Below, piece after piece: positions 7,978 to 16,632 of a stretch of 64,000 nucleotides of DNA (positions within the stretch are counted from its first letter, which is position 1; every line of letters begins with the position of its first letter). Source of the stretch: Flagellimonas amoyensis. Lineage in GTDB: Bacteria > Bacteroidota > Bacteroidia > Flavobacteriales > Flavobacteriaceae. The notes under the pieces were generated by a model, which ran no database searches, was not told the origin of the DNA, and saw nothing but the letters and a program-made list of their open reading frames with translations. Location of the stretch: positions 62,001 to 126,000 of the forward strand of contig NZ_QBUK01000007.1 in the NCBI RefSeq assembly GCF_003058265.1. The letters run 5' to 3'. The translations under genes were made by a program, and so were the position numbers.

Positions 7978-8562
7978 TTATCTTAATTGATATTTCAAAC
8001 TTTCAAAATCCCCGATGCCCATATTGATTTTCAGATATGGCTTTCCCATCATTGGCTCAACCTTCTCTACATTTAGAAGCATTTCATTGCAACGCTTTTT
8101 ATATTCTTTGAATTCTAGCAATATTCTGTCATGCTCCACTTTTGGAACAGTGTTTCTAGGCTCCAAAAAATCCATTCGTTCTTCCTGTATCTGGACGGGT
8201 TCCCTTCTCGGTTTCCTCCCATCCTTCACATAGGCTTCATAAAGAATCAACATCATTTCATAGGTGGGCCGTATACTGGTCTTCTCCATGTTCTTGATAA
8301 TGGCGATGAGCCTATCGAATTTTTTCATCATCTGACGCTCCATCTTTTTGATACTGTCAAGGATGATCTTTGTTCCCTCTCCATAAGGGTCAAGGTTGTT
8401 ATCCTTAAAGTATTGTATCATTCCATCCAAAACCTCGCTATGGGATTTGTTGAACCTTTTGGAATAGCTCCGAAAACGTGTGGCCGTTTCTTTCTTTACG
8501 GTGATGTTCGAATAACCCCCCGTCCCTTTCTTTGTTCTGCCATTTGTGGATTGCTTTTCCAT
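7978..8562 (-). CDS. BfmA/BtgA-family mobilisation accessory protein
   Basis: A 194-residue protein with a basic Gly-rich start followed by YSNITVKKETATRFRSYSKR (about 18-37), a ribbon-helix-helix-like DNA-binding module seen in BfmA/BtgA proteins, and a C-terminal helical half. These proteins bind oriT and help the relaxase. It is directly upstream of the relaxase gene with a six-base gap, transcribed leftward. The non-coding DNA upstream (8563-8824) is therefore the first place to look for oriT. Confidence 0.72.
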   Translation of the reverse strand: MEKQSTNGRTKKGTGGYSNITVKKETATRFRSYSKRFNKSHSEVLDGMIQYFKDNNLDPYGEGTKIILDSIKKMERQMMKKFDRLIAIIKNMEKTSIRPTYEMMLILYEAYVKDGRKPRREPVQIQEERMDFLEPRNTVPKVEHDRILLEFKEYKKRCNEMLLNVEKVEPMMGKPYLKINMGIGDFESLKYQLR

Positions 8563-8790
8563 AGGTGCGATTTTGTTTTTTAGTGAAATTGCGTCAATTT
8601 TTTCGTCAAAAATTTCCAGTGTTTATTGGACTTCCCTAAGGGTTTACTGTAGATTTTGGAAAAGTCTACTGTAGCCCCTGATTTTGCAAAGTATTCCAAA
8701 ATCTATTCAATCAACTGGTTTTCAACTTGTTGAATACCCGAAAACAACCGTGATGGCGCAATTTGCGCATCACCCTCTTGCTATTCCTAC

Positions 8791-8806
8791 GTCCCGCAAG
8801 CGGGAC
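8791..8806. repeat. 7-bp inverted repeat, oriT or terminator candidate
   Basis: GTCCCGC-AA-GCGGGAC is a perfect short hairpin, 18 bp beyond the integrase stop and 230 bp upstream of the BfmA-type gene. No T-run follows. TTTGCGCAT at 8763-8771 recurs near the inverted repeat at 6873 (6860-6868). Confidence 0.35.
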
Positions 8807-8824
8807 CGAATGAATACAGCCTTA

Positions 8825-10066
8825 TTATCCTTCGGCTGCTTTTTTGGTCTGCATATGTTCTATAAGGTTTTGCATGTCCTCCCCTATCTTATGTTCCAAA
8901 ACCCTTGCATAGATCTGGGTAGTGGTCAATTTGGTATGGCCTAGCATTTTGGAAACGGTTTCAATTGGAACACCATTGGAGAGTGTTACCGTTGTGGCAA
9001 AAGTGTGCCTGGCAGTATGGAAAGAAATATTCTTATAGATTCCACAAGCCTTTGTAATCTCCTTTAAATAACTGTTGGTCTTTTGGTTGCTCAATACAGG
9101 TAACAACTTTCCGTGTATCAATCTTTCATTGCAGTTTTTATATTTATCCAAGATTTGTTTTGCTTTGGGAAGTAAGGGAACCTTGACCGCTTCATCAGTT
9201 TTTTCCCTTTTCGTATGGATCCAAAGGTTTCCATCGATACCCAACCGCATATTATCAATATCCAGTGCCTTTACATCTCCATAGGCCAATCCTGTATAAC
9301 AAGAAAAAAGAAAGGTGTCCTTGACCCTCTCATACCCCCTTCCTGAAAATGTTGTTTCCTCAATAAGCCTGAGTTCCCTTTCAGTCAAAAAAGAGCGTTC
9401 ATTCTTCTTATAATGCTTTTTATAGTTCACAAAGGGGTCTTTGTCCAACCATTCCAACCTCACGGCAAGGTTCACCATTTTCCTTAACCGCTCCAAATGT
9501 TTCATGGCCCCATTATTGGTACACTTCTTTCCCTTTTGTAGATCAGGCCCATTTATCAAATAGTTCTCAAAGTCGGTAATGAATTTATAGTTCAATCGCT
9601 TTAAGTTGATGTCCTGAATTCTTCGGGTATGCTCCAAAAACCTTTTGAGATATTTTTCTGTACCATAATAGTTTTTCATGGTTCCCGGGCGAAGCTTACT
9701 CTTTTGTGATTCGTAATGGTACTTGATAAGCTCCATAAGGGTCTTGTGCTCTTCATCTTGTCCAAGATAACGGGCCTTGATGGCCTGTGAAGTTATAATC
9801 TTGTCCTCACGCAACAACTGTTTATGGGTGTCCATAATCTCACCGTAAACCTCATCCAAATAGCTGTTCAATAAACGGGCCTTGTGGGTAAGTCCATGGA
9901 GCCTTCCCTTATTTTCATCCCATTCATTCACCGAAACATAACGTTTCAAACTTATCTCGGCACGTTTTCCATTGACGGTGATACGGGCATAAATGGTCAA
10001 TTTTTCAGGGTTGTTGGAAATGTCCCTAGTGAAGATTATAACCTTTAAAGTGTTGGAATTGCGCAT
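8825..10066 (-). CDS. Tyrosine site-specific integrase
   Basis: A 413-residue Bacteroidota-type tyrosine recombinase: N-terminal arm-binding region (VIIFTRDISNNPEKLTIYAR), a SAM-like core-binding domain (about 105-200) and a catalytic domain with CYTGLAYGDVKAL, HTARHTFATTV and MLGHTKLTTTQIYARV, the last holding the nucleophilic Tyr. In the first motif the usual catalytic Arg position reads Ala (GLAYGD), as in many relatives from this phylum. It should insert and excise the element. The candidate tRNA-Pro attachment remnant is about 215 bp upstream of its start, the usual place for an att site. Confidence 0.92.
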   Translation of the reverse strand: MRNSNTLKVIIFTRDISNNPEKLTIYARITVNGKRAEISLKRYVSVNEWDENKGRLHGLTHKARLLNSYLDEVYGEIMDTHKQLLREDKIITSQAIKARYLGQDEEHKTLMELIKYHYESQKSKLRPGTMKNYYGTEKYLKRFLEHTRRIQDINLKRLNYKFITDFENYLINGPDLQKGKKCTNNGAMKHLERLRKMVNLAVRLEWLDKDPFVNYKKHYKKNERSFLTERELRLIEETTFSGRGYERVKDTFLFSCYTGLAYGDVKALDIDNMRLGIDGNLWIHTKREKTDEAVKVPLLPKAKQILDKYKNCNERLIHGKLLPVLSNQKTNSYLKEITKACGIYKNISFHTARHTFATTVTLSNGVPIETVSKMLGHTKLTTTQIYARVLEHKIGEDMQNLIEHMQTKKAAEG

Positions 10067-10212
10067 AATACATAATTTTTGGGTTTGACAAAACTGGTTT
10101 GCAAAACACCCATAAACAGCGTCAAACTGAAGCTAAATTATGCACAAGAAACGTACCGAACCATTCACCGAACTCTACACCTTTTATATGGTTTTATTTG
10201 ATATCAGATGAA

Positions 10213-10260
10213 TGCATAAAAAACAAAAAGCACTGTCAATCAGTCGATTAACAGTGCTTT
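10213..10260 (-). terminator. Rho-independent terminator (leftward)
   Basis: Read on the minus strand, AAAGCACTGT and ACAGTGCTTT form a 10-bp stem with a 14-nt loop, followed by a T-rich tract (10213-10227). It lies directly beyond the tRNA-Pro-like remnant and could be the terminator that normally follows such a tRNA gene. Confidence 0.75.
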
Positions 10261-10280
10261 AATACCACCTATTTAGTGGT

Positions 10281-10295
10281 TCGTCGGGGTGGCAG
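10281..10295 (-). other. Candidate att site: 3' end of tRNA-Pro
   Basis: On the minus strand CTGCCACCCCGACGA equals the last part of the T-stem, the acceptor strand CACCCCG and the discriminator A of a bacterial tRNA-Pro (pairing with CGGGGTG at the tRNA 5' end). The rest of the tRNA is not present to the right. It lies between the integrase and the rhamnose locus. Such fragments mark integration of elements into tRNA genes. The match rests on recall of tRNA-Pro consensus, so confidence is moderate. Confidence 0.45.
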
Positions 10296-10526
10296 CACCA
10301 AGTTGATTCCACTACACCGCTATATATCAATAAGTTACATCAATTTTTCAAAATCAGGTAACCGAATAGGTAACTTTTGACCGTTCCGAGTTACTTTTCA
10401 GATTAAAAATAGTAAAATCCAACTTGAATTGATACGAGGGTAAATAAAATAGTTAACAAAAGTAAATTACCATAGAAGACCAGACCTTACATAATCTATA
10501 GTTGGGTTTTTACTTAAAACGCTTAC

Positions 10527-10570
10527 CAAAAATTTAGCGGGGACACTCAATAAATCAAAATGCCCCCGCT
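10527..10570 (-). terminator. Rho-independent terminator of the leftward rhamnosidase/GMC operon
   Basis: AGCGGGG (10536-10542) pairs with CCCCGCT (10564-10570); on the minus strand the stem is followed by AAATTTTT. It closes the operon that ends at 10653. The stem sequence is nearly the same as that of the terminator at 47784. The interval 10296-10526 holds no gene. Confidence 0.7.
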
Positions 10571-10652
10571 GCAAACTAGCTAACTCAAATCTCAAAATTT
10601 TACTCTAACCAAATATGCTTTCAGAAAATATTCAAATGTTTTTTAATGGGCA

Positions 10653-11363
10653 TCAAGTTAAAAGATTCCCGTTCTCGTCCCATTCGGCCACGATGTTGCG
10701 CTTGCCCTGGTCCACACACTTGGCCAGCCATTCCGGGTCGTACGATACCCCGTGCTGTGCCAGCACATCATCGGGTACCCCGTCCCATACATTGGGCATG
10801 TTCCCCTTGTAGCCCAGTTCCTCGATCCCGATCTTCGAGGTGTAGAAACCCGTCATGGTCAGGTTCCTCACCATCGAGAAGAAGTTCACCTCGAAGGGAC
10901 GCTCGTTGCCCGGCACCTCCGGGTCGTAGTATGCGATCGTGTCCAGTATGGCCTTCTGCTGCGCTTCCGTGGCCGCCTTGAACTCCACCCCATGGTCCAG
11001 GTTGCTCCTGTGGTCCAGCCACATCACCCCACCGCGAAGGTCCACCTGCATCGTTGGTATGTCCTTGGCCATGAACTCGATGAAGGACACCACATCCGCA
11101 TCCGAGGCACTCTTATATTCTTCGCTCCCCGGCAATATCAGGTCGCACAGTATTGTGAGGGTCTCCTCCTCATGGGCCGTCAGGAAACGTTCCGCCTCCA
11201 GTTCGGCCAACTGCTCGTTCTCCCTGGCCGTGCGCCACTTCAGCATCGGCACCTCTTGTACCGCTGTCTCTGGGACCGTGGGCTCCGGCCTGCAGCCATG
11301 TATGGCCAGTCCCCCGGCCACGGATCCCAACACTATCGATTTCAGACTCTTCCTTCTGTCCAT
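10653..11363 (-). CDS. Gluconate 2-dehydrogenase subunit 3-family lipoprotein
   Basis: A 236-residue protein starting MDRRKSLK...GGLAIHGC: a twin-arginine-like start with a lipobox Cys at 24, suggesting Tat or Sec export and membrane anchoring. The body resembles gluconate 2-dehydrogenase subunit 3 (LTAHEEETLTILCDLILPGS, then FFSMVRNLTMTGFYTSKIG). Such subunits accompany periplasmic GMC-type FAD sugar dehydrogenases and help their folding or export. It starts four bases after the GMC gene stop, in the same operon. Base composition is markedly GC-rich compared with neighbours. The sugar oxidised is unknown; rhamnose or another released sugar is an inference from context. Confidence 0.82.
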   Translation of the reverse strand: MDRRKSLKSIVLGSVAGGLAIHGCRPEPTVPETAVQEVPMLKWRTARENEQLAELEAERFLTAHEEETLTILCDLILPGSEEYKSASDADVVSFIEFMAKDIPTMQVDLRGGVMWLDHRSNLDHGVEFKAATEAQQKAILDTIAYYDPEVPGNERPFEVNFFSMVRNLTMTGFYTSKIGIEELGYKGNMPNVWDGVPDDVLAQHGVSYDPEWLAKCVDQGKRNIVAEWDENGNLLT

Positions 11364-11367
11364 TTCC

Positions 11368-13089
11368 TTACAGGTTTTGTTGTTTCAATTGCTCCACTAT
11401 ATAGTCCGAGGCCCTCCAGGAGAGTGCCAATATCGTCCAGGTACAGTTCTTGTCCGCCTGCGAGGTGAACACCCCGGCGTCCACCACGAAGACATTGTCC
11501 ACGTCGTGCAACTGTTGGTACCTGTTGGTCACAGAGGTCTTCGGGTCATCGCCCATACGGGTGGTGCCCACCTCGTGGATGATCCTCCCGGGGGCGTGAA
11601 GGCCATAGTCCACTTCTTTCCCTGGTTTATCGCCTAGAGGCTCACCCCCCATTTTAATGATTATTTCTTCAAAAGTATCTTGCATGTGCTTGGCCTGGTT
11701 CTTTTCATAGTCCGACCATTTGTAATGGAAGCGCAATACGGGAATCCCCCATTCGTCCACCGTGGTCGGGTCGATCTCGCAGTAGTTGCTCTTCAGGGCG
11801 ATGGATTCCCCTCGACCGCTCATCCCCACCAAAGCACCATAGTATTTTTTGGCATCGCTACGGAGGATGTCCCCATAGCCGCCCACCTTTGTCCCGAAGA
11901 ACTTGTTGAACTCGTTCACGTTGAAGCCGAAGCCATATCCTGGCATTCGCATACCACCACCAATTTCAATATGATATCCCCGTGGAAAGTCCAGCTTGGA
12001 GTTGTCCCCCCACCATGGCGAATAGACGTGCATACCGCCCACACCGTCCTCATTGTAGGACACCTTGCGGTTCATTAGATCAGGAACAAATCCGACTCTA
12101 TCCGCACCTGTAGAATCATGCAGGTACTTGCCCACATGGTCGCTGCTGTTGCCCAGCCCGTTGGGGTGCTGCGGGCTCTTGGAGTTGAGCAGGATCCTCG
12201 CCGTGCTACAGGCCGATGCACCGAGCACCACGACCCGGCCCTTGAGCTTGTATTCCTTGCGGTCCTCCTTGTTGATGTAGGAAACGCCCGTGGCACGGCC
12301 CTCCCCGTCCACCGTCACCTCACGCACCATACAGTTCACGAACAGGTCCACCTGCCCACGGCTCTTCTGCGCGGGGAAGATCAGGCAGGTGCCCGCCGAG
12401 AAGTCCGCATACACCTGGCAGGCCCTGGAGCACTGCCCGCAGTAGAAGCACACCCCGCGATCGTTGTTGATCCGCTTGGTGAGCATCGACATCCGGGAGG
12501 GGTATACCGGCACCCCGGACTTCTTCGCACCCCTGATGTAGAACAGTTCGTGCAGCCTTGGTTTGGGCGGGGGAAGGAAGAACCCGTCGGGGTCGTTGCG
12601 AAGCCCCTCGTTGGTGCCGAACACCCCGATCAGCTTGTCCACCTTGTCATAGTACGGTTTTACATCGTCGTAACCGATCGGCCAGTCGTCCCCGTGCCCA
12701 TCGATGCTCTTGTGCTTGAAGTCGTCGGGGCCGAAACGGAGCGATATCCGCCCCCAGTGGTTCGTGCGGCCGCCCAGCATGTGCGAGCGGAACCAGTCGA
12801 ACTTCGTGCCGTCCTTGTGCGTGTACGGCTCACCTTCTATCTCCCAGCCCCCATAGGCGGCATCGAAGTCCCCGAAGGGACGTACCGTGCCCGCACCGCG
12901 CCTGGGCGACTCGTAGGGCCAGCGCAACTGGGTCTTCTGCTCCGGGTCCGCAGGGTCGAAGAAAGGGCCCGCCTCCACCACGGCCACCTTAAGCCCAGCG
13001 TCCGCCAGCACCTTGGTCGCCATGCCCCCGCCGGCGCCCGAGCCCACTACTATCGCATCGTATACCGTTCCGTTTTCCTTTATCTGCAT
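11368..13089 (-). CDS. GMC-family FAD-dependent sugar oxidoreductase
   Basis: The 573-residue protein opens with an FAD dinucleotide motif (YDAIVVGSGAGGGMATKVLA, residues about 9-28) and ends with the GMC C-terminal module (GRIIHEVGTTRMGDDP and NVFVVDAGVFTSQADKNCTW) including the conserved His and Asn region. A CFYCGQCSRACQVYADF segment contains a cysteine cluster typical of the glucose/gluconate dehydrogenase-type subgroup. It pairs with the subunit-3 gene downstream. No own signal peptide is seen, consistent with hitch-hiking export with the partner. GC content is much higher than in neighbours, with short AT-rich patches (for example 11640-11740 and 12070-12110). Substrate is unknown. Confidence 0.85.
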   Translation of the reverse strand: MQIKENGTVYDAIVVGSGAGGGMATKVLADAGLKVAVVEAGPFFDPADPEQKTQLRWPYESPRRGAGTVRPFGDFDAAYGGWEIEGEPYTHKDGTKFDWFRSHMLGGRTNHWGRISLRFGPDDFKHKSIDGHGDDWPIGYDDVKPYYDKVDKLIGVFGTNEGLRNDPDGFFLPPPKPRLHELFYIRGAKKSGVPVYPSRMSMLTKRINNDRGVCFYCGQCSRACQVYADFSAGTCLIFPAQKSRGQVDLFVNCMVREVTVDGEGRATGVSYINKEDRKEYKLKGRVVVLGASACSTARILLNSKSPQHPNGLGNSSDHVGKYLHDSTGADRVGFVPDLMNRKVSYNEDGVGGMHVYSPWWGDNSKLDFPRGYHIEIGGGMRMPGYGFGFNVNEFNKFFGTKVGGYGDILRSDAKKYYGALVGMSGRGESIALKSNYCEIDPTTVDEWGIPVLRFHYKWSDYEKNQAKHMQDTFEEIIIKMGGEPLGDKPGKEVDYGLHAPGRIIHEVGTTRMGDDPKTSVTNRYQQLHDVDNVFVVDAGVFTSQADKNCTWTILALSWRASDYIVEQLKQQNL

Positions 13090-13239
13090 TTTAATCCTTT
13101 TTTAAATTTAAAAATCCATTTTTTGGCTCAAACTCTACCATTGCTATACTCCGATCAAATATTTTCAACTATACTTGGATTTAATTTTAAATCATTGTCG
13201 TTTATTGCCTTTAAATAGGCTAGCTAAAGAAATTGAACT

Positions 13240-14649
13240 TTAATCATCAAAGTTATCTGTACGAAATGCAGAAGCAGGCAAATCATGACTATTGTACAAA
13301 TTTGGCAAGGCTTTATCATAGAACGCAAATCGAACTGCAATTGGATTTTTAACTTTAGATGAGCTTACAATAACAGTGTTTCCATCAATTTTTGCCTTTG
13401 CCGGATAAAACTTTTCATCTACACCAGCAATGTAAAACTCGTTTAATTCCTTTCCCTTTTTCCTTAATCCATGTTCAGCATATTCAAAATGAACAACAAT
13501 TTTATTCTTATTAATCTCCATTGATTTATAAACCGGCCCACTAAAAGGGATACCTTTAATTCCATAGGTTTTGGCCAAAGCCCATAAAGCCAACCTATGA
13601 CCAACTTCCTGCTTATTCCTGGGATGAATGTCATCCAGGTTTCCAATATCATTGGTAACAGCCATTCCTGTATTTTCCACAGACTTTAAGGTTGTCAATT
13701 GTGCATCCCTTATCAAAGCGGCTTTTAAATCTTGGGTATCCCTTACATAAGTATATGGGGCTATTTGAGCATACAAAAAAGGAAAGTCTTCCTCCCATAG
13801 GGCTCTCCAAGAACGAATCAACATTGGAAATGACTTATAATAGGATTTTGCATTGACACGATTTGATTCTCCTTGGTACCAAATGACTCCTGCAATCTTG
13901 AATTTTGCCAGTGGGTAAATCATACCATTGTAAAGAGTACCCAAAGTTTTAGGTGCCCCTGCACTACCTTCGAGGTATACCTTTGCATCATTCAATTCCT
14001 TGTCATTTTCAATTAAATTTCGGGCCATCCAAACTTCAATAGGAGTCCCACCCCAATTTGAGCTTATAATGCCTATTGGGATTGATAGATCCTTATGTAA
14101 TTTTCTTCCGAAAAAATAACCGACAGAACTAAAATTCTGCATTGTTTTCGGTGAAGAAGACACCCATTCGCCATAAGTGTCCTCAACAGGCACATCTGAA
14201 ACAAACTTGGGAACTGTGAAGAACCTAATATTTGGATAATCTGCATTCTGAATTTCTTCATCAGCATTGTCCAAGCCCATATTCGGGGTCCATTCCATAT
14301 TGGATTGGCCTGAGGCAATCCATACTTCCCCTATCATTATGTTATCAAAATTTATGGTTTCATGACCGCTAATCGTTAGTGTAAAAGGACCTCCCGCACT
14401 TGGTGTTGAAAGCTTTACTGACCAAGAACCTTGATAAGCTCTTGTAGTGACTTCATTATCATTCCAAGACCCTTTCACTGTAATAGTTTCTGCCGCCTCT
14501 GTTGTCCACCCCCAAATGGTCACGGTAGATTGTTGCTGCAAAACCATATTGTCCGAGATGATCCTAGGTGTCCATATTTTTGCAAAACAAAAGTTTGAAC
14601 AAAAAAATACTATCAATAACCCTAGGAATGTGTTTTTTGTACTATTCAT
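13240..14649 (-). CDS. Secreted SGNH carbohydrate esterase (sialate O-acetylesterase family)
   Basis: A 469-residue protein with a signal peptide (NTFLGLLIVFFCSNFCFA), a beta-rich start (RIISDNMVLQQQS) and the family motif GEVWIASGQSNMEW, where the Ser of GQSNM is the nucleophile; DIHPRNKQEVGHRLA carries the Asp-x-x-His pair. GVIWYQGESN is the third conserved block. These enzymes remove acetyl groups from polysaccharides and side chains. It lies between two rhamnosidase-type genes and the GMC pair, all leftward, so it probably deacetylates the rhamnose-containing substrate. Confidence 0.88.
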   Translation of the reverse strand: MNSTKNTFLGLLIVFFCSNFCFAKIWTPRIISDNMVLQQQSTVTIWGWTTEAAETITVKGSWNDNEVTTRAYQGSWSVKLSTPSAGGPFTLTISGHETINFDNIMIGEVWIASGQSNMEWTPNMGLDNADEEIQNADYPNIRFFTVPKFVSDVPVEDTYGEWVSSSPKTMQNFSSVGYFFGRKLHKDLSIPIGIISSNWGGTPIEVWMARNLIENDKELNDAKVYLEGSAGAPKTLGTLYNGMIYPLAKFKIAGVIWYQGESNRVNAKSYYKSFPMLIRSWRALWEEDFPFLYAQIAPYTYVRDTQDLKAALIRDAQLTTLKSVENTGMAVTNDIGNLDDIHPRNKQEVGHRLALWALAKTYGIKGIPFSGPVYKSMEINKNKIVVHFEYAEHGLRKKGKELNEFYIAGVDEKFYPAKAKIDGNTVIVSSSKVKNPIAVRFAFYDKALPNLYNSHDLPASAFRTDNFDD

Positions 14650-14850
14650 ATTTTGATTTTAGGTTCACCTATTAGACCCCAACCACAACTTCCAATTAAA
14701 CTATTTTGATGCTTAAGGCTTCCTTTATACTATAGCCAAACTCAAAAAGATGTTGAACTGGAACCATAAACATTTCAAGGGTAGGTCCCAATCCCAGTTG
14801 GAAATATTATGTACTCTTTAATTCTTATAAAAAACAATTATAAAAAGCTA

Positions 14851-16632
14851 TCATTTTTGGATAACCTTTAAACCATTTGGGGCTACTATCTCCGTATGAA
14901 CCGTTCCGGTTTTATTCTTTTTATGACTGATTTTCAATTCTCCAAATTTGGTAGGATAAGTGCCCTTTACCCATTCCAAATTTCCCAGATGAGGCTCAAT
15001 TACTACTGTGTTTCCACCATCTTTCACCTTGACGCCTAGAACATGTCTACTGAGCCAAGCTGTGGGACCACTGGCCCACCCATGGCAAAGGCTATGTCTA
15101 TAACCTATATAGCAATAATCCCCAAAATCACCGTGGATGTCATTGACATCTTCTGCATTTAGTTCGTCTATTCGACCAGAATACTCCATATTATCAACAT
15201 TAAAATCTTCCCAGAAGGTAGTTGCGCCTAAATCAAGCATGCCCCCCCAGTAATCCTTAATCAAGTCAATGGCAGTTTCGTATGCTCCCGCTTTTGACAT
15301 TGCCTCCAATATGTAATAGCCATAAAATGTGGACATATTTCTAGGTCCATCCTTTTTAAGAATCCTATCATGGATTTCTGTGGCGTTCCCAAGTCCACCC
15401 AGAGCTACTAATGCCCCTGCTTGTTTGCTTGAAAATTCCTTAGGCAGATAATCCCTAAGCTTGTTTGCGACTTCCTTATAATGAGCAGATTTTTTTGGCA
15501 AATCCATAACTTCCATGATATCCGCACCTGAATCAAACGTCAAGGCCATCAATGCCTGTAAGCCTGCATGGATCTCCTTTGGACTTTCACTTGTTGGCCA
15601 ATCCAAAAATCTATGGCCATCAAGCTTCTCTACACCCTTAGAATCGATATATGACTCGAATTTAGCCAGCAACTTAAGTATGTAAGGTTGTTGTTCCATC
15701 AAATATTCCATGTCGCCATGTGCGTCATACCACTCTTTATGAATAATCAACCACCACATGGAGTACGAACTTATTCCATTCATCCATTCCAGTGACGCAT
15801 GTTGATCTCTGGCAAAATCCAAGCTTTTGGGTACCACTTCATTCTTTCCGAAAACAGTATTGATGGTCATTACCTCAGGGTGCATATCCCCAACCCATAC
15901 CAATCTATCTCTTTTGATACCGTCCCAAAGAAAATCCTGCATGTTCAAATGGACAGTATAAGCCCCTGTCTTCCATATCGAATCCAATCGGGAATCGCTC
16001 GACTCAAAAGAACCCAAATAGGGGATATCCCTAAATTGAAAAATAGCCTCAACCGATTTCAATGGTAAAGTAACATTAGGGTCCACTAAATCCAGCCTGA
16101 CAAATCTAAAGCCTGAATTCCCCACCTCAATGCTGCCCAACCAAGGCAGTTCCACAATAAAATCACGCATGGAGTGTTCATTCGTAGCATTCTGATCGCC
16201 ACCGATTTCTGCCATTGCTTCTCCAGCAGATTCCCCAAATCGAACCCTTACCTTGATAGGCAACTTACTTTCCCCTATGGCTCGCGTTAAACGGATGCCC
16301 CCATAAATTTCTTTTCCAAAATCCAGTAAAATTCCAGGTTTGTCTATAGCGTTACTGACCAGTTTGACAATTTCCGGTTCATTTACCGATACCTGACCAC
16401 TGCCCTTTTTTAGGAGAACACCCGGATTCCCCACAATAGTACCTTCAGCACTTGACTTCCATACAATGCGCTGGGCCGTCAGGTTCACTTTGGTCATTTC
16501 GGTGGTACGAACCTTATCTTGAAACTCGTTACCGAAAACTGGTGGTAACTGACCATATACCCTTGGGAAAAGGGCCAAGAATAAAATGGCTATTGTAATT
16601 CTTAGTTTCATTTTTCTTTTATTGTGCTTCAA
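14851..16632 (-). CDS. GH78-like alpha-L-rhamnosidase family protein, short form
   Basis: A 593-residue secreted protein (signal LRITIAILFLALFPRVYG) with an accessory beta domain, an (alpha/alpha)6-barrel (about 215-500: DSIWKTGAYTVHLNMQDFLW, DRLVWVGDMHPE, FLDWPTSESP) and a short C-terminal beta domain with the rhamnosidase-type GWASGPTAWLSRHVLGV. The classical GH78 CPQR..GW.GD motif is replaced by DRLVWVGD, so it belongs to a divergent branch and its exact sugar specificity is open. Its start overlaps the end of the GH106 gene by 14 bp, so both are co-translated. Confidence 0.75.
   Translation of the reverse strand: MKHNKRKMKLRITIAILFLALFPRVYGQLPPVFGNEFQDKVRTTEMTKVNLTAQRIVWKSSAEGTIVGNPGVLLKKGSGQVSVNEPEIVKLVSNAIDKPGILLDFGKEIYGGIRLTRAIGESKLPIKVRVRFGESAGEAMAEIGGDQNATNEHSMRDFIVELPWLGSIEVGNSGFRFVRLDLVDPNVTLPLKSVEAIFQFRDIPYLGSFESSDSRLDSIWKTGAYTVHLNMQDFLWDGIKRDRLVWVGDMHPEVMTINTVFGKNEVVPKSLDFARDQHASLEWMNGISSYSMWWLIIHKEWYDAHGDMEYLMEQQPYILKLLAKFESYIDSKGVEKLDGHRFLDWPTSESPKEIHAGLQALMALTFDSGADIMEVMDLPKKSAHYKEVANKLRDYLPKEFSSKQAGALVALGGLGNATEIHDRILKKDGPRNMSTFYGYYILEAMSKAGAYETAIDLIKDYWGGMLDLGATTFWEDFNVDNMEYSGRIDELNAEDVNDIHGDFGDYCYIGYRHSLCHGWASGPTAWLSRHVLGVKVKDGGNTVVIEPHLGNLEWVKGTYPTKFGELKISHKKNKTGTVHTEIVAPNGLKVIQK

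Noticed and set aside
10281..10372. Complete tRNA-Pro gene
   Set aside because: Only the last 15 bases match; no anticodon arm or D-arm can be folded to the right.
12118..13218. 366-aa frame opposite the GMC oxidoreductase
   Set aside because: Antisense shadow of a GC-rich gene, with no recognisable domain.
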